This document shows positions 42,922 through 50,484 of a stretch of DNA of 64,000 nt, in pieces; position 1 is the stretch's first letter, and each line of letters starts with the position of its first letter. The DNA lies in contig NZ_CP063813.1 of NCBI RefSeq assembly GCF_015277815.1, forward strand, positions 3,596,001 to 3,660,000, given 5' to 3'. The translations under genes were made by a program, and so were the position numbers. Source of the stretch: Microbacterium atlanticum. GTDB lineage: Bacteria > Actinomycetota > Actinomycetes > Actinomycetales > Microbacteriaceae. A model generated the notes under the pieces. It saw nothing but the letters and a program-made list of their open reading frames with translations. It was not told where the DNA came from and searched no databases.

Positions 42922-43575
42922 ATGAGCGCCCCCATCCCGTTCTCCGCCGCACTGCGCGAGCGCTCGAGTCGCGCCCACTCGTCGAGCGAGACGGCCGGCT
43001 TCATGGCCGACCTCATGACGGGGGAGGGCACGCGCGACGACTACATCGCGCTGGTCGTCCAGCACTGGTTCATCTACGAGGCGCTCGAGCGCACCGCACG
43101 CCGGATGCGCAACGACCCCGTCGCGTCGGTGTTCATCACCGACCGGCTGACCCGGCTGCCGGCGCTCGAGGCCGACCTGGAGTTCCTCATCGGGCCCGAC
43201 TGGCGCGACCGCGTCGAGCCGCTGCCGACGACCCGGCGCTACGTCGCCCGGATCAACGAGGTCGGCGCCACCTGGCCGGGCGGCTTCGTCGCACACCACT
43301 ACACGCGGTACCTCGGCGACCTGTCGGGCGGGCAGTTCATCGGCCGGCTGATGTCGCGGCGCTTCGGCTTCGAGACGAACGGGATCGGCTTCTACGTGTT
43401 CGACGACATCGCCGATCCCAAGGCGTTCAAGGACGTCTATCGCGAGCAGCTCGACGCCGCGCCGTGGGATGCCGCCGAGCAGGAGCGCGTGATCGACGAG
43501 GTGCTGCTCGCCTACCGGTTCAACACTGAGCTCTTCGAGGACCTCGCCGCCGCGAAGGCCACCCAGGTCGCCTGA
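42922..43575 (+). CDS. hmuO: Heme oxygenase (HmuO-like)
   Basis: 217 residues. The proximal heme ligand is His19 in SRAHSSSE, matching HmuO His20. MADLMTGEGTRDDYIALVVQ follows, and the distal helix GDLSGGQFIGRLM (about residues 132-144) has the flexible glycines that kink over the heme. It opens heme to biliverdin, CO and Fe2+, releasing iron. The iron box directly upstream and the DUF2470 gene before it indicate induction under iron starvation. Confidence 0.96.
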   Translation: MSAPIPFSAALRERSSRAHSSSETAGFMADLMTGEGTRDDYIALVVQHWFIYEALERTARRMRNDPVASVFITDRLTRLPALEADLEFLIGPDWRDRVEPLPTTRRYVARINEVGATWPGGFVAHHYTRYLGDLSGGQFIGRLMSRRFGFETNGIGFYVFDDIADPKAFKDVYREQLDAAPWDAAEQERVIDEVLLAYRFNTELFEDLAAAKATQVA

Positions 43576-43576
43576 C

Positions 43577-43648
43577 CCCGGCCTGCCCTTCCTTTCCCTT
43601 CCCCCTCGCTTCCCCAGCCTGCCCTTCCCCCCACCCCCCTCACTTCTC
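43577..43648 (+). terminator. C/T-rich, G-poor tract after heme oxygenase, possible Rho-dependent terminator
   Basis: Seventy-two bases almost free of G and A on the plus strand, including two copies of GCCTGCCCTTCC 36 bases apart. A C-rich, G-poor transcript of this type is what Rho utilisation sites look like. No ordinary T-run terminator follows heme oxygenase. Confidence 0.4.
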
Positions 43649-43654
43649 CGCGAC

Positions 43655-43703
43655 TCGCCAAGACACGCCGGTCGGGCATCCTGTGGTCGGCGTGTCTTGG
43701 CGA
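43655..43703. repeat. Palindromic repeat element, copy 1
   Basis: TCGCCAAGACACGCCG (43655-43670) and its exact complement (43688-43703) with a 17-base loop; partial pairing extends outward. The same 16-base arm occurs at 56756-56805. It lies between convergent genes. Confidence 0.85.
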
Positions 43704-43724
43704 CTCGGAGCCACGCGCACACGC

Positions 43725-43853
43725 ACGGGCGCGCGGGGCGGGGCGCGGGGCAGGGGCGCGGGGGGCGGGCTCGGGCGCGGGGACGGGGGCGGGAGGGGGG
43801 ACAGCAGAGGGAAAGGGGGAACAGCAGCGGGGGCGGGGACAGCAGCGCGGGGG
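43725..43853 (-). terminator. G-rich tract downstream of the helicase gene, C-rich in its transcript
   Basis: On the plus strand this stretch is dominated by runs of three to six G, with three copies of a GGGGRACAGCAG-like unit near 43798-43848. The helicase transcript (minus strand) is therefore C-rich and G-poor just past its stop codon, as expected of a Rho utilisation region. The plus strand could also fold into G-quadruplexes. Confidence 0.35.
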
Positions 43854-45218
43854 TCAGACCACGGCGGCGCCGCGCACCGCGTCGCGCATGAACCGCTGCA
43901 CATCCGGGTCGACGCGGATGTCGCTCGGCCGCAGCGGCCGCGACAGGTAGAGGCCGTCCAGCGACGTCAGGCGCGACAGCGCCACGTACGTCTGCCCCGG
44001 CGCGAAGGCGCCCGAGCCGAGGTCGATGATCGCCCGGTCGTAGGTCTTGCCCTGCGACTTGTGGATGGTGACCGCCCACGCCAGGCGCAGCGGGAACTGC
44101 GTGAACTCGGCGACGATATCGCGCGTCAGCTGCTTCGACCCGGGGTCGTATGAGTAGCGGTACTTCTCCCACACCGAGGGCTCCACGTCGAACTCCTCGC
44201 CCTCGACGTCCACGCGCACGGTCTCACCCGCGATCCGCGTGACGGTGCCGATCGTGCCGTTCACCCACCGTGGAGGCTCACCGAACGACTGGGTGTCGTT
44301 GCGCAGGAACATCACCTGGGCGCCGACCTTCAGCTTGAGCTCCAGGTCGGCCGGGTAAGCGGCATCCCCCCGTCCGAAATCCCCGTTCACCTCGGCCATG
44401 GCGGTCTGCTCGCGCCCGACGAGCTCGCTGAGGTGCCGCCGGTTGATGTTGTTCACGATGTCGTTGCGGGTGGCCAGCGTGATGATCGGATGCTCGCCGT
44501 CGGACGGATGCGGGGGCGTGCGTGCGCCCGTGTCGTTGAGGACCTGCGCGATGTCGGCTGTCACGCGCCCATAGCGCACCGCGTTGAGCATCGCCTTGAA
44601 CGCCGCGTCGCTCTGGCGGTGGATGTCGATGAGCTCGCGGATGTTCAGCTCGGCACCGTACGAGCCGACGTCGAGGATGCCGTCGCGCGCAGAGTCGCCG
44701 ACCCAGACCTTGGCGTCGAAGAACCAGAAGGAGCGGTAGTGGTCGCGCACATACCGCAGCTCGTCGCCGCGCGGCGGCACGGGCGCAAGCTGGTACGGGT
44801 CGCCGAACATCACGATCTGCGTGCCGCCGAAGGGCTCTGCCCGGCGACCTCGCGCCTTGCGCAGGGCGCGGTCGATGGCATCCATCAGGTCGGCGTTGAC
44901 CATCGAGATCTCGTCGATCACGAGCGTGTCGATGGCGTTCAGGAGCTTGCGGGTCGCGTCGGACTGGTCCTCGTCGTGCGCCCCGATGATGCCCAGCGGC
45001 AGCTTGAACAACGAGTGGATCGTCTGGCCCTCGACATTGAGCGCCGCGACACCGGTCGGCGCGCACACCGCGATCTGCTTGCTCGTGTGCCACGCCAGGT
45101 GCTGCAGGAGCGTGGACTTGCCGGTGCCGGCGCGTCCGGTCACGAACACGTGCTCGCGCGTGTCTTCGATGAGACGGAACAGCGCCTCCTGCTCGGCGGA
45201 GAGGGGTGGCGTGTTCAC
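43854..45218 (-). CDS. Pif1/RecD-like superfamily 1 DNA helicase
   Basis: 454 residues from GTG 45218. Motif I is GRAGTGKSTLLQHL (about residues 27-40), motif Ia APTGVAALNVEGQTIHSLF, motif II DTLVIDEISMVNADLMDAID, motif III MFGDPYQLAPVPP, and the C-terminal motifs are LAWAVTIHKSQGKTYD and GQTYVALSRLTSLDGLYLS. This is the compact bacterial Pif1-like form, a 5'-to-3' helicase probably acting on stalled forks or G-quadruplex DNA. It lies nine bases downstream of a MerR gene in the same direction, and a G-rich tract follows its 3' end. Confidence 0.9.
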   Translation of the reverse strand: MNTPPLSAEQEALFRLIEDTREHVFVTGRAGTGKSTLLQHLAWHTSKQIAVCAPTGVAALNVEGQTIHSLFKLPLGIIGAHDEDQSDATRKLLNAIDTLVIDEISMVNADLMDAIDRALRKARGRRAEPFGGTQIVMFGDPYQLAPVPPRGDELRYVRDHYRSFWFFDAKVWVGDSARDGILDVGSYGAELNIRELIDIHRQSDAAFKAMLNAVRYGRVTADIAQVLNDTGARTPPHPSDGEHPIITLATRNDIVNNINRRHLSELVGREQTAMAEVNGDFGRGDAAYPADLELKLKVGAQVMFLRNDTQSFGEPPRWVNGTIGTVTRIAGETVRVDVEGEEFDVEPSVWEKYRYSYDPGSKQLTRDIVAEFTQFPLRLAWAVTIHKSQGKTYDRAIIDLGSGAFAPGQTYVALSRLTSLDGLYLSRPLRPSDIRVDPDVQRFMRDAVRGAAVV

Positions 45219-45227
45219 CGATTCATG

Positions 45228-45710
45228 CTAACGAGCGGATGCCTCCTCCCGGCGTCCCTCCGCCGGATCGGTGGACACCGCCACGCTCTCCACAGGTGCC
45301 TCCGCCTCGCGCCACACGCCTGTCCCCGCGACGACCTCCTCCATGATCGCCCGGAACCGCGGGCACGTGGTGATGTCATGGGACCGGCAGCGCAGGGCGT
45401 GCTCGGTCATCCGCCGGGACTTCTCCATGTCGGCCATCCGGCGGCCCAGCTCGGCGAGATGCTCCTCCAGCACGCGGTGACGCTCGGGCGCCTGCTCGTC
45501 CAGCAGCACCCCGATCTGCTCCAGGCTCATGCCGGCGTTCTTGCTGCGGACGATGACGCCGATGCGCACTAGGTCGTCGTCGCCGTAGCGGCGGCGGTCG
45601 CCGGCATCCCGCTGCGGGCGCAGCAGACCCACCGCCTCCCAGTGCCGCAGCACGTGGGTCGGCAGCGTGAAACGGGCCGCGGCGTCGCCGATCGACAGAC
45701 TTGACTTCAT
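45228..45710 (-). CDS. MerR family transcriptional regulator
   Basis: 160 residues from ATG 45710. The N-terminal helix-turn-helix is SIGDAAARFTLPTHVLRHWE, then VGLLRPQRDAGDRRRYGDDD. A coiled coil follows (LEEHLAELGRRMADMEKSRR), then a Cys pair in RCRSHDITTCPRF that could sense redox or metal. Its start codon lies within a 24-bp perfect palindrome shared with the divergent flavoprotein gene, which it most likely controls together with itself. The helicase gene follows nine bases downstream and may be co-transcribed. Confidence 0.9.
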   Translation of the reverse strand: MKSSLSIGDAAARFTLPTHVLRHWEAVGLLRPQRDAGDRRRYGDDDLVRIGVIVRSKNAGMSLEQIGVLLDEQAPERHRVLEEHLAELGRRMADMEKSRRMTEHALRCRSHDITTCPRFRAIMEEVVAGTGVWREAEAPVESVAVSTDPAEGRREEASAR

Positions 45711-45725
45711 GTCGACATGAAGTCA
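45702..45725. promoter_or_regulatory. 24-bp perfect palindrome, probable MerR operator
   Basis: TGACTTCATGTC (45702-45713) is followed directly by its exact reverse complement (45714-45725). On the plus strand TTGACT (45701-45706), a 19-base spacer and CAGGAT (45726-45731) give the long-spacer promoter typical of MerR activation, with the dyad in the spacer. Each arm also contains ATG-AAG-TCA reading outward. Confidence 0.8.
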
Positions 45726-45788
45726 CAGGATCGGTGTCAGCGCAACCGGCCCTGGCGGTCCGGAGCTTCCCGACGAGAGGATCCACCC

Positions 45789-46622
45789 ATGTACGACGTC
45801 ATCGTGATCGGCGGCGGCCCCGCAGGGCTGCAGGCCGCGCTCACCATCGGCCGCATGCATCGCACGGTGCTGCTGCTCGACTCCGGCGAGTACCGCAACG
45901 GCACCGTCGAGCACGCACACAACCTGCTGACCAACGACGGCCGCAGCCCCGCCGAGCTGCGGCGCATCGCCCGTGACGAGCTCGCGGCGTACGACACCGT
46001 GAAGGTGCGCGGCGCCTCGGTCACGGCCGTGTCGGGCGCGCTCGGCGACTTCTCGGTCACCGCCGCCGGCGGCGTCGAGCGGGCGCGACGCCTCGTGCTG
46101 GCCACCGGCATGCGCGACGAGCTTCCGGCGGTGCCCGGACTCGCCGAGCAGTGGGGGAGGAGGGTCGCGCAGTGCCCGTTCTGCCACGGCCACGAGTTCG
46201 CCCGGCAGCGCGTCGCGATCCTCATCGAGGGCGAGCACAGTCTCATGATCGAGCGGATGCTGCGCCCCGTCGTGGCCTCGGCCCTCATCGCCGCGCCCGC
46301 CGACGTGGCGCGGGTGGAGGAGGCCGGGGAGGGCCTCGCGCTGACGCTCGCAGGCGGCGGCGTCGAACACGTGGCCGGTATCTTCACGGCGGCGACGGCG
46401 CGCCAGCGAGCGCCCTTCGCCGCCCAGCTGGGCTGCGCGCTCCTTCCCAGCGGCGGCGTGGAGGTCGACCCGCTCGGCCGCACGACCGTTCCCGGCGTCT
46501 ACGCCGGCGGCGACATGGCGCACCTGGCCGCCGTGCCGGGACCGATGGTGTCGCTCGCCGCGGCCATCGCGTCTGGCCAGCTCGCGGGCGCCAGCGCGGT
46601 GCGCGACGAGATCATGGCGTGA
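45789..46622 (+). CDS. Thioredoxin reductase-like FAD oxidoreductase, MerR-linked
   Basis: 277 residues from ATG 45789 (GAGAGGA upstream); an in-frame ATG at 45717 inside the operator would add 24 residues of unrelated composition. FAD motif: YDVIVIGGGPAGLQAALTIG. The redox CxxC is in CPFCHGHEF. The C-terminal FAD motif is GVYAGGDMAHLAAVPGPMVS. Like the protein at 31694-32668 it lacks a clear NADP GGGxS motif (AILIEGEHSLMIERML instead). It is probably a stress-induced disulfide or quinone reductase, controlled by the divergent MerR protein. Confidence 0.88.
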   Translation: MYDVIVIGGGPAGLQAALTIGRMHRTVLLLDSGEYRNGTVEHAHNLLTNDGRSPAELRRIARDELAAYDTVKVRGASVTAVSGALGDFSVTAAGGVERARRLVLATGMRDELPAVPGLAEQWGRRVAQCPFCHGHEFARQRVAILIEGEHSLMIERMLRPVVASALIAAPADVARVEEAGEGLALTLAGGGVEHVAGIFTAATARQRAPFAAQLGCALLPSGGVEVDPLGRTTVPGVYAGGDMAHLAAVPGPMVSLAAAIASGQLAGASAVRDEIMA

Positions 46623-46697
46623 CGGGTCCGCCGCCCGCTCCGCATCCGGACGGCCGTCCACAGGGGCCTCCCGGCCAGGCCTTCCTAGACTGTTGCC

Positions 46698-47858
46698 GTG
46701 GACCAAGGGGCGGTGGACACGGCATCCGGTCGCGCAGACGCGCCATCGGCCGGTGCCGCAGGTGGCGGCATCCGTCACGAAACCGCTCCCACACCCGCTC
46801 TGATCCAGCCGCCCCGCAAGGGGCGCCGGCCCGGCCTCGCCCTGGATCTCAGCCTTCTCGCACTGGTCGGCCTGCTCCTGGTCGGAGCGGTGTTCGCGGC
46901 GTGGGGCGCGATGGAGCGGTACTTCTACAGTCCCGCCGCGTTCGTGGACAGCTACGTCGACCTCCTCGCGCAGGGACGAGCTGCCGATGCCCTCGCCGTC
47001 CCCGGCGTGCGGGTGAGCTCGGCGGAGCTCGAGGCTGCGGGACTGCCGCCGACCGCGTCGGACGCCCTCCTGCGCCGCGCAGCGCTCGCTCCCATCGAGG
47101 ACCCTCGCGTGGTGTCGCAGGAGCAGGACGGCGAGATCACCCGGGTGACGATCGCGTATGAGGCCCGCGGATACGAAGGACGCACCACCTTCGCGGTCGA
47201 ACGCGACGGGTCGATCGGCCTCGCCCCGACGTGGCGGTTCGCGCGCAGCCCGCTCGCCGTCATGAACCTCGCCGTCACCGGATCGATGCAGTTCGACGTG
47301 AACGGTTTTGAGATCGACAAGCGCCAGGTGTCACCGGAAGGAGCGGATGCCGATCCCGCCGCTCCGGTGTCGCTCCTTGTCTTCTCGCCCGGCCTGTACT
47401 CGGTGTCGGTCGACACGCCCATCGCGACCACCCCGGGCGTCGCGGTGCTCTCGGACAGCCCCTTCCGGGCAATCCCGGTCAACGTGCAGGCACAGCCGAC
47501 CGAGGAGTTCCTCCGCGTCGTGCAGCAGGGAGTCGAGGAGTTCCTGACCGGCTGTGCGACCCAGGAGGTGCTGCAGCCCACCGGATGCCCCTTCGGCTAC
47601 TTCGTGCAGGACCGGATCTCGTCGCTGCCGAAGTGGTCGATCGTGCGGCAGCCCGCCGTCGCCGTCGAGCCCGACGGCGCCGGCTGGGCACTCCTCCCCG
47701 CCGAGGCGGTGGCCCACATCGATGTCGGCATCCGCTCGCTCTTCGACGGCACCGTCCGCGACGTCAGCGAAGACGTCCCCTTCATCGTCAAGGGCCAGAT
47801 CACCGTGCGCCCCGACGGCAACGTCGCGATCGTGGTGACCGGCCCCGACACCACCTGA
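46698..47858 (+). CDS. Hypothetical membrane-anchored extracytoplasmic protein
   Basis: 386 residues from GTG 46698. A cytoplasmic N-terminus of about 50 residues is followed by one helix (LALDLSLLALVGLLLVGAVF) and a large outer domain of about 310 residues. FYSPAAFVDSYVDLLAQGRA opens it, resembling a short helical pre-domain. Later sections are beta-rich (LLVFSPGLYSVSVDTP, VRPDGNVAIVV) with a Cys pair in TGCATQEVLQPTGCPFGYFV. I recognise no named family; it is similar in plan to actinobacterial envelope proteins of unknown role. Confidence 0.75.
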   Translation: MDQGAVDTASGRADAPSAGAAGGGIRHETAPTPALIQPPRKGRRPGLALDLSLLALVGLLLVGAVFAAWGAMERYFYSPAAFVDSYVDLLAQGRAADALAVPGVRVSSAELEAAGLPPTASDALLRRAALAPIEDPRVVSQEQDGEITRVTIAYEARGYEGRTTFAVERDGSIGLAPTWRFARSPLAVMNLAVTGSMQFDVNGFEIDKRQVSPEGADADPAAPVSLLVFSPGLYSVSVDTPIATTPGVAVLSDSPFRAIPVNVQAQPTEEFLRVVQQGVEEFLTGCATQEVLQPTGCPFGYFVQDRISSLPKWSIVRQPAVAVEPDGAGWALLPAEAVAHIDVGIRSLFDGTVRDVSEDVPFIVKGQITVRPDGNVAIVVTGPDTT

Positions 47859-47873
47859 GCCGGGGCGACCGGA

Positions 47874-49856
47874 TCACCGACCGGAAGCGGCCTTGGCGTC
47901 GCGCTCGGCGAGGGCGGCCAGGCGGGCGTTGTACTCCTCGAGCTCGGCATCGCCCGTACGGTCCGCGTGCCGGTCGCGGCGCTTCGTCTCGCGGTCGTCG
48001 CTGCGGCTCCACTGGATCGCGACGGTGATCGCGAGGACCAGTGTCGGGATCTCGCCGATCGACCAGGCGATCCCGCCGCCGTTGTACTGGTCCTCCAGCG
48101 GCGTCGCGCCCCATGTGCGGCCCATCGATCCGAACCACTCGGCGACCATGAGGCCCTCCTGCATCATGATCGCGATGCCGAAGAAGGCGTGCATCGCCAT
48201 GATGCCGATCAGCAGCAGGAGGCGACCGGGGTAGGGGAGGCGGTAGGGCACCGGGTCGATGCCGATCAGCGTCAGCACGAAGAGGTAACCGGTGATGAGG
48301 AAGTGCGCGACCATCCACTCGTGCCCGAGGTGGTCGTAGAGCGACCAGCGGAACAGGTCGGTGTAGTAGAACACCCACAGCGAGCCGATGAAGAGCCCGG
48401 CCGCCACGAACGGGTTCGTGAGCACCCGGGCGACCGGCGAGTGCACAGCCCACAAAATCCATTCGCGCCCGCCGCGCGTGCCGTCGTCGCGCTTGCGGAT
48501 CGCCCGTGCGGCCAGGGTGACCGGCGCCCCCGCGACCAGCAGCAGCGGGATCGCCATGGTCAGCAGCATGTGGCCGATCATGTGCATGCTGAACAGGTAG
48601 TCCTGGTACACGTTGATCACCCCGCCGGTGACCCATACGAGCAGCGCCATGCCGGCGACCCACATGAGGGTGCGGTAGACGGGCCACGCGTCGCCTCGGC
48701 GGCGCAGCCGCCGGACACCGGCGAGGTAGAAGAAGACGGCGAACGCCGCGACGACCGCCCACAGCAGGTCGACGTTCCACGCGGTGAACCAGCGCTCGAG
48801 GGTGAGCTCCGGCGGCAGCGGCGCTCCGGTCAGGCGCTCGGCCGGCGTCGGCGTGGCGGGGATCAGCGGCTCGGCGGGCGGCGGCGTTCGCGCGAGAGCC
48901 GCCGCCGCGCCGAAGGCTACGCCCATGAGCACGAGCTCGAAGGCGACGAGGCTCCAGAAGGCGCGGGATGCGGCCTCGGTCGTCAGCTTCCCGATCAGAC
49001 GCGTCCGGTACCACGCCCCGAGCAGCCCCAGCGCGAGGAGCGCCACGATCTTGGTCGCCAGGATGAGGCCGTACGGCGACAGGAGCGCCGACCAGTCCTG
49101 CAGCCCGATCGCCGCACGCACCGTGCCCGTGAACGCGACGACCGCGAAGGCCGCGAGCGCGATGCTCGAATACCGGGCGACGGTGGCGGCCGTGGCTTCA
49201 CGCGACTGCAGCGGACGCACCACGACCAGGAGCAGGAGACCGCCCAGCCATACCGCGGCGGCGATGATATGGAGGATCAGCGCGGTCATCGCCTCGTGGT
49301 GGAACGCCTCTTCGCCGGAGTGGCCCTGTGTGCCCATGGGCACCAGGGATGCCGCGGCGAGAAGTGCCACGAAGAGGGTCGCCGTCCACGAGCGGACCGC
49401 GAACGTGAGCACCGTGAGCGCGGCGCCGGCGATCGTGGTGATGAGCCACGTGCGGCCGAGCTCGGTCTCGACGAGGAAGCGCCCGAGCAGCGCGCCGAAC
49501 TCCGGTCCCGCGCTGATGGCCGGGTTGAACGCGTCGACGAACGTGAGGAAGCCGGTCGCCGCCGCCGCGAGCGTGAACACCGCCGCCGAGATCGAGGCGG
49601 TGTCCAGTGCCGTGTCGAACTCGCGGTCGCCCGCGCGGAGGGTGAACAGGGCGGTCACGAGCACGCCCACCATGCCGGCCGCGGCGAGGTTGACCAGCAG
49701 CTTCGCCGTCGGAAGGCTCCACCGAACGACCGGCCCCGGATCGGCGATCGCGAGCGGGGCCGCGCCGCCGCCGACGATGAGCGCCCACACCATCGTCGCC
49801 AGCGCGGCCAGGACGAGGATCGCGGGCCCGGCGGCCCGCAGGGCGCGGGAGTTCAC
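47874..49856 (-). CDS. CopD-CtaG fusion: copper resistance / cytochrome c oxidase assembly membrane protein
   Basis: 660 residues from GTG 49856, about sixteen helices. The N-terminal half is CopD-like (TFVDAFNPAISAG, HSGEEAFHHEAMTALILHII, VWLGGLLLLVVVRPL); the C-terminal half is a caa3-type CtaG domain (YLFSMHMIGHMLLTMAIPLL, LGHEWMVAHFLITGYLF, GIMAMHAFFGIAIMMQEGLM). The conserved His/Met residues probably bind copper. It is likely to move copper or assist CuA/CuB insertion into cytochrome oxidase. Confidence 0.93.
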   Translation of the reverse strand: MNSRALRAAGPAILVLAALATMVWALIVGGGAAPLAIADPGPVVRWSLPTAKLLVNLAAAGMVGVLVTALFTLRAGDREFDTALDTASISAAVFTLAAAATGFLTFVDAFNPAISAGPEFGALLGRFLVETELGRTWLITTIAGAALTVLTFAVRSWTATLFVALLAAASLVPMGTQGHSGEEAFHHEAMTALILHIIAAAVWLGGLLLLVVVRPLQSREATAATVARYSSIALAAFAVVAFTGTVRAAIGLQDWSALLSPYGLILATKIVALLALGLLGAWYRTRLIGKLTTEAASRAFWSLVAFELVLMGVAFGAAAALARTPPPAEPLIPATPTPAERLTGAPLPPELTLERWFTAWNVDLLWAVVAAFAVFFYLAGVRRLRRRGDAWPVYRTLMWVAGMALLVWVTGGVINVYQDYLFSMHMIGHMLLTMAIPLLLVAGAPVTLAARAIRKRDDGTRGGREWILWAVHSPVARVLTNPFVAAGLFIGSLWVFYYTDLFRWSLYDHLGHEWMVAHFLITGYLFVLTLIGIDPVPYRLPYPGRLLLLIGIMAMHAFFGIAIMMQEGLMVAEWFGSMGRTWGATPLEDQYNGGGIAWSIGEIPTLVLAITVAIQWSRSDDRETKRRDRHADRTGDAELEEYNARLAALAERDAKAASGR

Positions 49857-49925
49857 CGTTCCAGCCTACGTTGCGCCGGCCGGCGCCCCGCCGCCGCGGA
49901 GGGGCGCTCGGGCCGGCCAGCGGCT

Positions 49926-49980
49926 GCAGACGCAGAGAGGGGATGCCGCGGGTCGCGGCATCCCCTCTCCGGACGTCTGC
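49926..49980. terminator. Terminator of hup, facing the CopD-CtaG start region
   Basis: A 16-bp perfect stem (GAGAGGGGATGCCGCG and complement) with a 3-base loop, flanked by a further 7-bp match GCAGACG/CGTCTGC. It lies directly after the HU stop codon and before the start of the CopD-CtaG gene on the same strand. Confidence 0.85.
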
Positions 49981-49986
49981 GTCCGA

Positions 49987-50274
49987 TTACTTGACGGCGG
50001 CCTTCAGCTTCGAGCCGGCGGTGACCTTAACGCGCTTGCCCGCGGGGATCTTGATCTCCTCGCCGGTCTGCGGGTTGCGGCCGGTGCGGGCCGAGGTGGC
50101 GACCTGCTCGAAGGCGAGCCAGCCCGGGATCGAGACCTTGCTGCCGTTTGCGACCGCCTCGGAGACGGTGGAGAAGAGGGAGTCGAGCACGCCCGAGACG
50201 GCGGACTGGCTCTGGCCGGTCGCGCTCGCGATGCTTGCGACGAGCTCGGTCTTGGTGATGGTCTTGTCGGCCAT
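49987..50274 (-). CDS. hup: HU family DNA-binding protein
   Basis: 95 residues. It contains MADKTITKTELVASIASATG and the DNA-binding arm GRNPQTGEEIKIPAGKRVKV; the IHF/HU signature region GSKVSIPGWLAFEQV replaces the more usual GFGTF with GWLAFE. It lacks the long Lys/Ala-rich tail of mycobacterial HupB. It is nucleoid-associated and dimeric. It is a single gene with a long leader and its own terminator. Confidence 0.95.
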   Translation of the reverse strand: MADKTITKTELVASIASATGQSQSAVSGVLDSLFSTVSEAVANGSKVSIPGWLAFEQVATSARTGRNPQTGEEIKIPAGKRVKVTAGSKLKAAVK

Positions 50275-50364
50275 TGGTTGTGTCCTCCAAAGACGACGAG
50301 TGCCGTCTTGTCATTGCTCGGACCGGAGGGCGCAGCCCCCGGCTGGTCCTATCGACCGGGTCCG

Positions 50365-50370
50365 AATGTA
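50365..50370 (-). promoter_or_regulatory. Candidate -10 of hup
   Basis: TACATT on the minus strand, about 90 bases before the HU start codon. No convincing -35 is visible. The 210-base interval 50275-50484 shows nothing else. Confidence 0.3.
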
Positions 50371-50484
50371 CCCGACAGGGCCGACAGATCCGCGTATTTC
50401 CGCGGTTTTCGGAGGTTTCCGGTGGTGTGTCGCGTGAAACCTGGGGTGGATGTGGCCCCTGAGGCCGCTTTTCGCTGAGCGCGA

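Noticed and set aside
45717..45788. Upstream ATG (45717) as the start of the MerR-linked flavoprotein
   Set aside because: It lies inside the operator, has no ribosome-binding site, and the 24 added residues precede the usual N-terminus YDVIVIGGG; ATG 45789 has GAGAGGA.
48000..49850. Long plus-strand frame opposite the CopD-CtaG gene
   Set aside because: Arg/Gly/His-rich antisense frame without start context or recognisable motifs.
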